From Pohlia nutans (taxonomy: Eukaryota > Streptophyta > Bryopsida > Bryales > Mniaceae), in NCBI GenBank assembly GCA_022496805.1, contig CM040085.1:38407811-38471810 (forward strand): a stretch of DNA of 64,000 bases, in the 5' to 3' direction. The stretch's first letter is position 1. The number at the start of each line of letters is the position of its first letter. A program made the position numbers and the translations under genes. The notes below the pieces were generated by a model. It was given only the letters and a program-made list of their open reading frames with translations. It did no database searches and was not told where the DNA came from. Of the stretch, positions 10,753-23,100 are shown one piece after another.

Positions 10753-13700
10753 ATGGCCGACCAAGCAGGCGGCGCCGACATTGCTCCAAGAGAGGGTGGC
10801 GCGAGGACAGAGAAGGCAGTGAATGCCATGTTGGAGGTTGGTCTGGACCGTGCTTTGGTCATCAAAACCCTGAAAAAACTCTACAAGGTAAGACCTATTA
10901 GCAATGGTTGTGTATGTTGTCAATGAGAGCATTGTGCTTGGAATTACTTCTAATGTGAATGTTGCATACGGTGAATATCGATTACGCCTCGAAAAGAGAT
11001 TCGTATACTGTATGTAGATAATTCTATCCGTGTTTTGAGTCTAATGAGGATCTGATGTTCCTTAGGTATTTGAGGAGTCTGAGGACATGTGGGATCATGT
11101 CGAGATGGACGGTTACCGAATGCTGGCGGATGAAGTATGCAATCTTCAAGCGAGGATAGTAAGTATTGAGGAGCTGGTTCTTCTTTTTCTATTTGTTGTT
11201 AGATGCTTCTAGCAGCTTATGATCTGTGCTTTGTATGCTTTCCTGAGGAGCTACTTATCTCATGCTTAGCATATGACTGGTATTGTTACGTGAGTGAAAT
11301 ATTTCCGAAGCATCACAAGCTTAACATTTCTCTTTGGAATCCTGTGAAATAGGAGGCAAAGCAAGCACGTGAAGCTGCTGAGCCAGATAGGCCAAAGAAA
11401 AATGGAGATCACTCGCAATCCTCTCCTCCAAGGGTTGCCAGGGTAAACGGTTATGAAGAAAGGAGTGCAACTGCCCTGAAGGTGATGGCAACAGATAATG
11501 TCAAACAAGAAGAAGATATTGCTAGAAAGCAGATGCAAAGAGATGAGAAACTGAAGCAATTAACATCAGTACAGAAGAATCCCGCTTTGTTGCACTCAAG
11601 AGGGGGACTCACTCCTCGAACTGATGGTCGTGGAGTTAAACTGATCGACCATTCGGAGGTCGTTGCAGCAAGAAGAAGACCCGAAGATAGCATTGTCCAT
11701 AAGAAGCTGAAGCAACCCAAAGAGGAACTCGAGCCCCAGAGTGCTCCTACTACGTCAAGGAGACAAATTTCTAGTTCACAAAGTGTCAAGAAGTTGAAGA
11801 GGGTACGCCAGGAGGAAGAATGTAAGCGTGAACTCAAGGATTTAATTGGAGAGGCAGGTGAATTGGCACAGAGTGGGGGACATGATATTGATCATGATGT
11901 GCGAGGAAAATTTAGGCATGATGTCAAGGATCTATCTCGAGGATTTGAATCGATTCCCATCCCCATTGTTAACCAATCCAACTCTAAGGCTCTCCCTTCC
12001 TCTTTCTTCTACATTGATAAGAGCAGACCGTATGAAAAAGCCTTTGTCAACCTTTCTATCTCTCGGATAGGGGATGACGATTGCTGTCCCAGTTGCTACA
12101 AGGACTGTTTATCTGCCCCCCACCTCTGCGCTTGTGTACGAGAAACAGGTGGAGAATTTGGGTACACCTCAGATGGCTGCCTACACCAGCGGTACATTGA
12201 CAAGGTACTAAGTCCTTCCTGTGGAGGTGAATGCCACCTTCAATTGCTAACTTTTCAGAAAAACTCATGACTTTGAGAAAGACAGTTTGATTGCAAAAAA
12301 TGAGATTTATAGTCGAACAAATGCCGTCTTAAGAACGGACATGGATGCAAACTAATGTAGAGTGTCCAAAAACGTCATCTGAAATCTCAGCCAATTTGTT
12401 GACGTTTTGGATGACTACATAAGACCAAAACTTACTCTCATGTAAAACGTGCAGTACTTGAAGATCAAGGAAGGTTTCATCACAGAGAAACAGCACTATT
12501 GTGAAACAGGCTTCCATTGCCCTGTCGAGCGGCACAAGAACGAGGAGAGCCCAGCGGATTGTAAAGGGCATTTTGTCCGAGACTTTGTGAAGGAATGTTC
12601 GTCCAAGTGTGGGTGTAGCAAGCAATGTGGCAATCGAGTTGTCCAACGTGGTATCACTCATAGGCTGGAGGTACCAAAACAGATTCCTTGCACCTCGATG
12701 TTTTTCCGTGGGAATTGCATATTTGAAAATCTCTGATTAGTATGTCACTAAAAGCATGGAATGCAGGCTTTTGTGTGTAGCTTTCAGTAAAGCTGTTCTT
12801 AACTCCAAAGTGCTCAAATGGCCAAAGAGCTTTTAGCCAACATTGTAGGATTTGCTAAAAAAATATCAAAATGAGCTAATGAACAATATGTTTTGGAAGT
12901 TATAATAATTGATTATTGGCTTCCGAAGGGGACTTTTTATTTTTAGTTTGAGCACTTGGGTTAACCCGTAAAGGACATATTGAGCCCCTCGGGCTTAGTT
13001 TTCTCAGTTTTCAAACCACTTTGACCATGAATTGCTAATGATGAAGAAATGTATGTATGATTTATTTTTCAGGCATCATCTGTGACAAGAATAGTATGTA
13101 CCTACATTTTTAGAATGTAAATTACTTCTATATTTTGAGGTTAAAACTAAAAAACACTCCTTTCTTTCTAGATTAGGAAATGTCCTACCATCCACAATAG
13201 TCAAATAATCCAATGCAAGCAAAAACATCATTGTTTTCCTAAAGTATTAAAAGGTAGCCAATCAAAAACCAACCTTATCTTACAAGGTTTGGACACTCCT
13301 ATCTTGTCAAGTTTACAATCAATCCACAACCCCAATAAAGTGAACTTGGTGATTGGTTGGATGTTATCTTAATTTTGGAATGAATGGGATGCATTCAGGT
13401 GTTCATGACACCTGAAGGCAAAGGCTGGGGAATCAGGTCCTTGGAGGAGCTTCCAGCTGGAGCTTTTGTTTTTGAGTATGTGGGCGAAATCCTCACAAAC
13501 AGTGAAATGTGGGAGCGGAACTGTAATGTACAAAGGAGCGGAGAGGGACATCACACTTACCCTATCGTTTTGGATGCTGATTGGGGCTCCGAAGCCAACC
13601 TGAAGGATGAGGAAGCCCTTGGCTTGGATGCCACCTACTTCGGCAATGTTGCAAGATTTTTAAACCATAGGTAGGTTGCTTTCTAACTCATTGTTGTTTC

Positions 13701-14782
13701 TTCTAGTCTTCAATGAGTATTAGAATTATCCTTTTATTCATACATTGTCTTAGTGTTATAAAAATTTCTATTTGGGGAAAGTAATGTGTTCCCTCCATTT
13801 CTTTTGCTTTTTTCTTTTGCTTTTTTGAAGTTTACAATAGATAAACCAACTTGATCCAATCATGCTAATTTTAAACTCTAAAAGTGAAAATTATAATTTA
13901 TACAAATTTTCAAAGGTTAATGTTTTTAAATTCATTAAAAAAAATCTAAAGTTGTTTTTGGAGGTTTGACTGTACAGATAATTTGTAGAGATGATGCCCT
14001 ACATTTTGTCTATTGAACCAAACTTCATCAAACATAAGGAAGGCACATATTATAACACATCTCTGTTTTGTCCAATACCCCTTGGGCTTTTAGGGGTTAT
14101 ACTTCAAATGTGTGAGCCCTGTCCACTTGAGCTCTGTTCACCTCAAACGGTGTTCACCTCAAACAGGGTGGACAATGATAGTGACACAATAACTACATAC
14201 TACTATGAAAGACCATTTTTTGAGTTCGGAGACAGTTTTTTTGGCAAAAAAAATAGCAAACACGCCAAAAACTTGGACAATTATTTTTGGACTGAGGGAG
14301 TAATACTATGAACCCAGACCTTAGATTCACCCCTTTTTTTAGTGACACAAGGTCATCACCATTGTTGGACTGGTATGGCATCTTTCTACAGTGAACCCTT
14401 GGACAGTGGTTCATTCTAAATACCCCAGTACTTCTGATTCATTCATTTCATTGAGAACTGTGTGATACGACACTGGTCATCACTTATACTGAAAAGATAA
14501 CTCTATTTTTTTTGCAATATGATTGGCTGTATCATATGCTCATCGAGTGTACTTTGCAGGTGCCAAGATGCAAATCTTATGGACATGCCAGTGGAGATTG
14601 AGAGCCCTGATCGGCATTACTATCATGTAGCTTTTTTCACTAATCGGCGAGTGAAACCGAAGGAGGAGCTCACATGGGATTATAACATCGATTTTGAAGA
14701 TGAAGGGCACCCCGTCCCAGCATTCAATTGTCTATGCGGCAGTGATTACTGCAGGGGGAACAAGATGTTATGTTCGAGTTAG
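10753..14782 (+). CDS. SUVR: SUVR-type histone-lysine N-methyltransferase (WIYLD + pre-SET + SET + post-SET)
   Basis: Exons 10753-10887, 11066-11158, 11353-12204, 12455-12670, 13399-13670, 14560-14782; 596 aa. All junctions are GT-AG and in frame. Residues about 13-70 form a WIYLD domain (KAVNAMLEVGLDRALVIKTL), a plant-specific module that binds ubiquitin in Arabidopsis SUVR4. Residues 77-310 are charged and low in complexity. A cysteine-rich pre-SET zinc cluster starts at about 318 (CCPSCYKDC, CAC). The SET domain follows from about 430 with GKGWG, the cofactor-site FLNHRC split across the last intron, and ELTWDY; the post-SET is CLCGSDYCRG. In SUVR4 this architecture methylates H3K9, mainly at transposons. 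At 596 aa it lies between SUVR4 (shorter) and SUVR1/2 (longer), so the exact subgroup is open. The start ATG sits in a good context (GCGATGG). Introns 4 and 5 carry transposon relics. Confidence 0.92.
12799..12964. mobile_element. TTAA-bounded miniature element in SUVR intron 4
   Basis: Bounded by TTAA at both ends, with inverted termini: left TTAACTCCAAAGTGCTCAAA, right (inverted) TTAACCCAAGTGCTCAAACT. About 166 bp, non-coding. A second TTAACCCGTAAAGG terminus starts from the same right-hand TTAA and may run to the TTAA at 13141. Confidence 0.6.
14064..14302. mobile_element. truncated Stowaway-like MITE in SUVR intron 5
   Basis: The right end GACTGAGGGAGTA (14290-14302) and the inner stretch match, inverted, the complete element at 46867-47125, including ACTCAAAAAATGGTCT and TAGTATGTAGT. 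The other terminus is not recognisable, so the copy looks truncated. Confidence 0.65.
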
Positions 14783-15224
14783 TCTCTCTGACTGGTAGAG
14801 TAGAATCTTAAAGTTCATTATTTGACAGGAAACACTTTTCAAAGGTTTAGGCCGCTTTTCACCCGGAGTTGGGGCACCATTTTTTTTTCTTCTTTTCGGG
14901 GCATCAGGTCGCAGCAAAGGAAGGACAGATTGACCAGAGCCCTTGGCATATTACTCTGGAGGTGACACTTGGTTAACTCGTAATCAACCACAGGCTCCCA
15001 TCAAGCACAAGTGGAAGTGGAAGGATGAGTTGGGCTACCATTTTTCAAGTTTGGGTTGAAACTAGGTAACAACCGGTCAAAGCTCAAAATTTCTCAAAAT
15101 ATCTCAAAATTTGGCACCTCGTGCAGTGTATTCTAACTTCTTGTGAGGGAAAATCAGTTTTGGACTTTATGTATCTATACATTTAAGAAGGTGGTTTATT
15201 TTGTTTTGTATGTTGCATTAATAT
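14783..15224. other. SUVR 3' flank
   Basis: Presumed 3' UTR and downstream DNA. No further coding exon is recognisable and no polyadenylation signal could be assigned with confidence. Confidence 0.4.
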
Positions 15225-15512
15225 CTCCGGACCTCGGCACTGTGGGGTTGCTTGGCGCATTCTTGGTACTGTTGGAAAGCTCTCTATCTCCCGGACCGTG
15301 GGGATGTCAGGCGCTTCTTGGTATTGTTGGGAAGCTTTCTATCTCCCGGACCATGGGGCCGTTGGGCACGTTCTTGGTATTGTTGGGAAGCTCTCTATCT
15401 CCCGGGCCGTGTGGCCGTCGGACAAGAAATTGGTACCATTGAAAAGCTCTCTATCTCTCGGACCGTGGGACTGTTGGGTGTGTTCTTAGTATTGTCAGAA
15501 AGCTCTCAATGG
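15225..15512. repeat. 61-bp minisatellite downstream of SUVR
   Basis: Five imperfect copies of a GC-rich unit of about 61 bp carry the core AAGCTCTCTATCTCCCGGACC followed by GTGGGGC and TTCTTGGTATTGTTGGG. Overlapping ORFs here in all three plus frames are artefacts of the repeat. Confidence 0.85.
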
Positions 15513-15706
15513 GAAGGGGTGCACTAAAGTTGTTTCTTGGTTTTTGGACATATGTTGTGAAAGTTATGGATTTTTAATTGAACTCTCACCATAAAATTGA
15601 ATTAAATTATAGATAAATTATTCTAAAATTTAAGCAAAATGTAAACGTATGGCTAAAGTGGGGGAACACTTTGTCAATATTGGCCATGGTGCCACACTAA
15701 TGATCT

Positions 15707-16350
15707 TTAACCCCTAAGCTCCCAAGAATCCATTTTTTGGTCGCTGTCCATTTTCTTGGGCTACCTAGATCCAAAAAATCGTTTTTTTCCAAAGTAAAAA
15801 AATACTATGTTGTACATAAATGAGTCTTCTTTCCATTGCAATTGAAATTATGTCCAAACGATCAAAACTCTATTTAGGGGAATTTTTCAAAGTGAAACAC
15901 CTCAATGTTGAAATGAGCTTCAACACTTTGGGTAGGCTTGCCAAAAAAATTAAGGCAATGAGATTCAGCGGGCATATCAAAGGAACTTTTGTCAAACTCA
16001 TATGGATTGTATGCCATGAGTTATGGGCTCTTTCAATTGGATGAGAGTTGAAGGGAAAATCCAATTTGGCCAAAATCTCTTAATTTCCTTTGTACCCCCA
16101 TCCGTTACAAGGTCTCTAAAAAAATGCTACTTCTTAATCCTTGAAGGTCTAGAAAGCCCGTTCCGACTAGTATAATACATCAGTGTTTTGTTGTAAAATA
16201 AAAGCTATAGTTCTAATGAGTGTTTTGTTGAAAAATAAAAGCTATAGTTCTAATGAGCTACTGGGGTCCCAATTTGGAGCTTCTTACTTACAACAAATGC
16301 CAAATATACGTCAACGTATCTACTATCCCCGAGGGACCTTTAAAAGTTAA
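15707..16350. mobile_element. TTAA-bounded element, about 640 bp
   Basis: Left end TTAACCCCTAAGCTCCCAAG. The right end, inverted, reads TTAACTTTTAAAGGTCCCTC. The last 120 bp match, inverted, the first 120 bp of the element starting at 18787 (GATAGTAGATACGTTG), which supports shared family ends. A 38-bp tandem duplication (GTGTTTTGTTG...) lies at about 16180-16258. Confidence 0.55.
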
Positions 16351-17533
16351 CTACTTTATTTAGAAGACGGTCAAAAATGGCACATCATTTCAACTTTTTT
16401 TTTGGTTTGAGAGCCGATCAAAGCAAAGGTGCTCGAGTATTTCAAGACTTGAAATTTCAAAATCTTAACTTCATTTGCTATTATCTTGACATCTATCTGG
16501 TTAAATGCTTTGAAATTTTGAAATTTTGAGGGATAGTTTATGAAGCCTAGGAGTAAAGATCCTACGATTGGAATGTGAAAAAAGGAGTTTTGAAAATCAT
16601 TCAAAGATCATCAACAAAAATGACTAAAATGAGAGTTTTGGGTGGGGACTAAAATGAGAAAGTTTTGGATGGGGACCCCTTCGAACGTGTAGGGGTTGAG
16701 TTATAGAATCTATAATTCTAACCCCCAAGTATTCAAGTGGTCAAAACTATTCACTTTCATTTGAAATAAATTGTTTAGGAAGCTTCAAGGAAGGTAACAA
16801 ATTATGCAAGTAGAATGAAAAAATCATGACCTACATTTATAAAATAAATAAGTTTAAATTTAAAATACATAATATATATAGGCTATAAGTGGATTTTGAA
16901 TTTTAATTTAGGCATTTAGGAGATAATCAAGTAGCATACAAAAATTAATCACACTATAGCACTTACTCTATAATCTAGGTTTTTGATTTGGTTTTATTAT
17001 ATTGATGCCTAAAGGTTTGATAGAGGAGTGCTTATAATGTAATATAGTATAGACATTATTTGAAATTGGGATTTTAATTTTTTTTTAATTGAACCATCAA
17101 TTGGATAAGTTAGGCCAAAATATTTTTTTTTCTGAAATAATTTTTTTCTAAAACTGGGACATCAATTTGATAAATTAAACCACCATGAAGCAAAATAATA
17201 TTTTGTGATAAATTGGACTTACATGCCATCAATTGGACAAATTGGGCCATCATGCAAATACATATTTTCAGTTTGATAATTTAATTTTTCTTTAGATAGA
17301 TTGGACTCTCAATCGCATGCCATCAATTGGACAAATTGGGACATTGTGTGCAATAAACATTTTTTGAAATTGGACCACCAACCTGATAAATTGGGCTACT
17401 AATTGCATGCCATCAATTGAACGCAAGGAACGCAAGGTTTCATATTGAAAGTTCAATTTTAAACTCACCATCTTAACTTTGGCCTAATTGATGGCTCAAT
17501 GAATTAGTGTAATATAAAATGGAAAAACCAGTA
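16351..17533. other. AT-rich intergenic DNA with degenerate repeats
   Basis: At 17080-17430 the phrase GCATGCCATCAATTGGACAA recurs with variants every 70-120 bp. Near 16714 CTAACCCCCAAGTATTCAAG resembles one end of the TTAA-bounded family without a clear partner. No gene. Confidence 0.5.
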
Positions 17534-17749
17534 CAACACTAACAAAGGGAATATGATTAGAGTTGACATATTATGCGAGCACTGACAAAGGGAATATGAT
17601 TGGAGTTGACATATTATGCGAGCACTGAGGGAATATGATTGGAGTTCACATATTATATGAGCACTGACAAAGGGAATATGATTGGAGTTAACATATTATG
17701 CGAGCACTGATAAAGGGAATATGATTGGAGTTAATGTATTATGCGAGCA
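17534..17749. repeat. 43-bp tandem repeat, five copies
   Basis: Five head-to-tail copies of a unit containing AAAGGGAATATGATTGGAGT followed by an ACATATTATGCGAGCACTGA phrase. The third copy is shortened by about 5 bp. Confidence 0.85.
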
Positions 17750-17763
17750 TAACTTCCCTTGTA

Positions 17764-18541
17764 CCATGGTCGATGTGATTGCAGTGGGAAGGTCCTAACA
17801 TCAAGCCCATGTACATACGCATGGTTGATGTGAGGTATTTTGATGGTAGTGGGAAGGTCCTAAGATTGAGCCTCTGTACATATGCATGGTCGATGTGAGG
17901 TGGGAGGTTCCCAGATTGAACCCTTGTACATATGGATGGTCGATGTGAGGTATTCTAACGGTAGTGAGGAGGTCCTAAAATTGATCCTGTTTAGTTCTAT
18001 CTGTTTATGCCTCTGACCTTGGCGTTCATATTTTTTTCCCTCCTTTGCCCTTGTGGCGTTATTGTCTTTGCTTTCCGTGATGAACAGGGGTGATTATGTG
18101 CAACACACAATAAAAATATGTTTGTTGTAGAAATAATGTACGAAGGATGTATTACAAACATGCAGAAAACATCAAGATGAAAATTACATGTTTGTAGTAC
18201 GTCCATCGCATAATGTTTTTACAATTAACATATTGTTATCATGTGTCGAACGTAATTACCTGTGTTCATTTCAACAACATACAAAAAACACCGCAAAAAT
18301 ATGACTTGCCAAGTTTGTGATGTCATTGCCCTTGTGACTCCCCTTGTTCTTCATTTGAATGCACTTTTGTGCGTTTATTAGTAAAGAGTTCCTTCACGGT
18401 TGGGTTTTCTTTCTCTCCTAAGATTGAGCCCATGTACATATGCATGGTTGATGTGAAGTATTCTCATGGTAGTGGAAAGGTCCTAAGATTGAGCTCTTGT
18501 ACATATGCATGGTCGATGTGAGGTAGTATGATGCTAGTGGC
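17764..18541. repeat. about 60-bp tandem repeat split by a 430-bp insertion
   Basis: Units containing CATGGTCGATGTGAGGTATT and GGAAGGTCCTAAGATTGAGC occupy 17764-17985 and resume at 18416-18541. The intervening 17986-18415 is unrelated, carries no recognisable ends and no supported gene, and appears to be an insertion or gap of another origin. Confidence 0.7.
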
Positions 18542-18786
18542 ATTATTCAAAATAATTTAGTTTTTGCCTAATCTAACAAGGTACTACGTTGTGAACGATG
18601 CCAACTTCAAATAAAATATTTTGTGAAATTGGGCCATGAATTATACACAATGGTTTTATATTGAAATTCTAGTTTTAAATCTACTATCTTAACTTTGGCC
18701 TAATTGATAGCTCAACAAATTGTGAATCGGGCCATTGAAATTGAAACATCTACTGAACACAATGGTTTTATATTGCAAGCCCAATT

Positions 18787-19659
18787 TTAACCCTTAAAGG
18801 ACTGATGGGGATAGTAGATACGTTGGCGTATATTTAACATTTATTGTAAATAGAAAGTTCCAAATTGAGACCCCAATAGCTCATTAAAATCAGGTCTACG
18901 TGAATTTTAACTTCATTTTTGATCTTAAATTAGAAAGTAACCGTACAATTCTATTCTCAACTCGAGAGTACACATTTTATTAAAATTTGAGAATCATCCG
19001 ATGGTGGGATCGGAAGATTATAGTATGTATTTGAACTGTATAATGCACGCTCAAAAACGAGATTTTGGGGGGTGTGTGACTTCAAAGTTAAATAGAATTT
19101 GAGGTAAATTTTCAAAAATAAAAGCAAAGAAGTTCAACTATGCCCTATGTCAACACCTCTCCGTTGCAATCTTTCATATCAAAAATAGACTCACACATAA
19201 TTATTGTGAGATTTATAAGTGAAAGTGACTTGTCCATGTACGGTTTAGGACAAAATTTTATATGTTGAAAATTGACAGGAGTGGGTACATTAGTCAAGAT
19301 CGGATTACACACACTAATGGAAGATGAAGAAGAGAACACAATCCAAAAAAATAAAACAAGATAACAAACTTCCAAACACAAGAAATACTACACAATACAT
19401 ATGTTGTATTTGTAAGTATTTACTGTATTTTCAAGTATTTGCAGTATTTTTGCGTTCTGTTGATAGGTATTTTGATAGTTGTACAATTCCAAATTGAAAA
19501 TTTCTTTTTCTGGAAGGTGCGTAATGTATGTGCGCAAATCTGAACTTCAAAACTGACGTTCCAATTCTTCACGGATTCTCTGCTATTTGCATTTCGGACG
19601 TTGTAGTGACCATAATGTGGTTTGCTGGGCACTAAAGGGTTAAAGGGTTAAAGGGTTAA
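18787..19659. mobile_element. TTAA-bounded element, about 860 bp, with triplicated right end
   Basis: Left end TTAACCCTTAAAGGACTGAT. The right end is TAAAGGGTTAAAGGGTTAAAGGGTTAA (in three steps of nine bases at 19633-19659), so three successive GGGTTAA ends are present. No ORF of substance inside. Confidence 0.55.
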
Positions 19660-20178
19660 ACTCACTAACTTTGTCCTAATTGATTGCTCAATGAATTGTG
19701 AATCTTGCCAACTTCAGAGGGCCCTACTGTAATATAAAGTGGGCCTCACGTCACGACGAACGATATTCATCCAAGATCCACTTCATCCAATAGATGATAA
19801 TGGAGGAACGAGAGCATTCCAGTTCCTTCCTCGCCGTCTTCCCGAGTTCCTGTCTCTGATGACCTCGTCCTTCAAAACGATTTTGCACTGCTGCGAATCC
19901 CGTCGCGGCGCCTCTGTCTCCATTATCACCGTCCCAGTCTTCTCTCGAACTGTTGTGTGCGCATTTCTGGAGCGATTTTGGAGCCATTTTGAGACATTTT
20001 GAGCAATTTTTGGCTCAATTTTTGGAGACGGAGTTTTGCAATAGCAGACGTTAATTTGCTGAACGCTTTGAAAGCTTACGATTTAAGGTCTTTCGATTGA
20101 ATTGAGGTGTAGAGAGGATCGGCCGTGTCAGCAGCGATCGGTGATTGGAATTCGTGGTAGGAATTCGGAAGGAGACCT
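19660..20178 (+). promoter_or_regulatory. LON1 upstream region and 5' leader
   Basis: CpG-rich DNA from about 19740 runs to the LON1 ATG at 20179. Short overlapping ORFs occur on both strands without domains. No clear core promoter element could be assigned. Confidence 0.45.
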
Positions 20179-23100
20179 ATGCTGGCAGCAATCGCACCCG
20201 CCGCTTTAAGGCGAGTGAATGGATTGAGAAGAGTAGCGCCGCTTCCGGAATGGAAGGAGCGAGCGCCTCTGCTTGTGCTGTGGGACTCGCTGGTGCCGCA
20301 GTCGCGGGCCAGGGCCGGTCCCTTCCGGTTCTTGTCCTCGGGGTCGGATGGATCGGGCAAGGATGGCAAGGAACCTGAAGGCGCACTTCTGGAAGGCGTG
20401 CGTGAGGAGGGAGCTTTGAAGGAGGAGAACGAGGCTCTCGGAGAAACCGGGAAGACTGAAGCCAGTGGTAAGTAATACTGTTTCTGAAAATCACTTCGTA
20501 ATTGGTGACTTTAGCATTCATTTTGCGTTTATGTTTTGTTTCCCGGGAAGAGAGGTGTGGTCTTGCAGCAGTTTGAGGTTTTTGTTTGCCAGGGTTTAAG
20601 AAATTATGAATGGGATCCTTTGATAATGTCATTGCTCAATGCACGTTTAGGGTTAAGGTGTCTGTTACAACCTACAGTTGCAGTTGCTAAGTGAATGAGA
20701 TCGTAGACATGAAGTTAGGGTGTACAACAACCTTGGAAGCGTTTATGTTTTGTTTCCCGGGAAGAGAGGTGTGGTCTTGCAGCAGTTTGAGGTTTTTGTT
20801 TGCCAGGGTTTAAGAAATTATGAATGGGATCCTTTGATAATGTCATTGCTCAATGCACGTTTAGTGTTAAGATGTCTGTTACAACCTACAGTTGCAGTTG
20901 CTAATTGAATGAGATCGTAGACACGAAGTTAGGGTATACAACAACCTTGGGAGCAATTCGGGATGTACTGTTTCTGAACGTAATTGGTCACTTTAGGTTG
21001 AAAGGGTTTCTGTTTTTGATTTCCCGGGAAGGGGGGTATGGTCCTGCAGCAGTTTGAGGTTTTTGTCTGCTAGGGTTTAAGAAATTATGAATGGGATCCT
21101 TTGATACTGTCATTGCTCAATGTACGTGTAGGGTCAAAATGTCTGTCACAACCTACAGTTGCAGTTGATAATGGAATTAGATCGTAGACATGAAGTTAGG
21201 GTATACAACAGCCATGGGAGCAATTCGGGATGTACTGTTTCTGAACGTAATTGGTCACTTTAGGTTGAAAGAGTTTCTGTTTTTGATTTCCTGGGAAGGG
21301 AGGTGTGGTCCTGCAGCAGTTTGAGGTTTTCTTCTGCTAGGGTTTAAGAAACTATGAAAGGATCCTTTGATAATGTCATTGTTTGATGACTGGCCATCAC
21401 GTTTAGGGTTAAGATGCCGAGTGGTGAGTAACCGTGGGGATATTCTTTTTCTGGAAAAGTGTAATTGGTAACTTTAGTTCGTTGAAAGGGTTTTTATGTT
21501 TTCTTTCCCGGGAGGAGTAGTGTGGTCCTGCAGCAGCTTGAGTTTTTTGTCTGCTAGGGTTTAAGAAATTGTAAATGGGATGCTTTGATAATGCCATTGT
21601 TCAATGATTGACCATCACGTTTTAATGTTAAGATGCCTCTTACTATACAGTTGCAGTAGAGAATTGAAGTAGATAATTGAATGATCAGAGTTTGTGAAGA
21701 TTACTGAAATGAAGTTAGGGTATACAACAACCCGTGGTCTTAGCGTTATATCTCTGAATCAACGTGTTTGTAGCATAAGGTTTACATAATTTGGATTCAA
21801 GCCTCTTTAATATGTACAGAAAATCTAGTTATGAAAATTAGGGTTTATGCAGGGTTTAGTGGTAAACCCATAGAAGACCAATGATTCATGGTTTGAAAAT
21901 GACCAATTCGATTGATCATAGTGTGAAAAATGTAATTCAGATGGGGCCAAATTTTATATCATCAGAATTAGTGAAGAACATTGCATGTATTAATCAAAAA
22001 ATGAATAATAATTGGACTAAAGAAGGTCCCCATGTGAGCTACTCAAACTGCTAAAAAAAAATTAACATCGAATGTTTCCAGGAAAAAGAAATAGCTAAAA
22101 AAACCAAAATTGCTAAAAATTTCAAGGGGTCTCTTGTTCGTTTAGGGGTTAAAATCTTCGTCGTCCCAAGGGCTGTTGTGATGCATTCGGGATATTGTGG
22201 CATTTAGCCAAGAATATATTAATGCAGCACTGCAACATCTGTTCAGCTTGGGTATGCCTCCTTATAGGACGGGGGTGCAGATCCTGTGATCAGGTTTGGT
22301 GAATTGAATGTACCAGCTGATAATTATTCACGTAGAATGGCTGAAGCGTTTCTTATTTGGAGATGCTAGAATATGTAAGTAGATAGAAAATTTCAATCAA
22401 GGGCACGTCATGATTCGAATCTGGAGGTTACTCAGTTTCAATTATTTGCCGGAATATGTATCACCACTGTTGGGAAGTATCATACAGTACCGTTAGGTGT
22501 GTCGGGAAAATTAGTGTTTTGGAAGACCGGATCTTTCAAGTAGACTTTACAGTAACTGGAGCTACATACTGATCATGAAGGACGTCAGTAGTGTGTAATC
22601 CAGCTGCAATTGTCTGAGCAAGAATGAATCAGAGCCATGGTCGGCAATTAGCCATGGATATTGCTTTTGATTTGAAGTGATGGACACTTGCTGAAACGTG
22701 TTAGTTTTCTTGGTCCGGCTGAGCTTGACCATTTACTTAAGCGAATGTGGGCTTTCTTATCGTAAAATTCTTTTGTCTGTGTGAGCAGGTGAGAAGCTGA
22801 AAGAGTCTGGAGAAGATCCGAAGAAGGGTAATGAGGAAAAGGAGGGAAATGGTACAGCGGAATCCAGTACCAGATCTCAACATGGTGTCATCGTTCCCGC
22901 TCTAGGACCTCGACCTGACAGGGTATATAGGTTCCCCATTTTCTGGCTTATTTGTATTTCAATTTGTATTCTAATGGTGTCACCAGTCTTGGTTGTGTCC
23001 CCCTTTTAACTAGGGAGATCAATTTGACAGCAACCTGTACAGCCTAACAAATTATATAGACCTGGTATCTTGAATCTTGCTACGAAAACTTTCTACGGAC

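Noticed and set aside
11451..11837. 128-codon minus-strand ORF within SUVR exon 3
   Set aside because: Antisense of a verified coding exon.
15143..15527. Overlapping plus-strand ORFs with repeated LYLPG-like text
   Set aside because: Generated by the 61-bp minisatellite; three frames are open at once.
17534..17749. CRISPR array
   Set aside because: Units are contiguous without unique spacers, and the DNA is plant nuclear; it is a simple tandem repeat.
20177..20632. 151-codon minus-strand ORF over LON1 exon 1
   Set aside because: Antisense shadow of a GC-rich transit-peptide exon; no domain.
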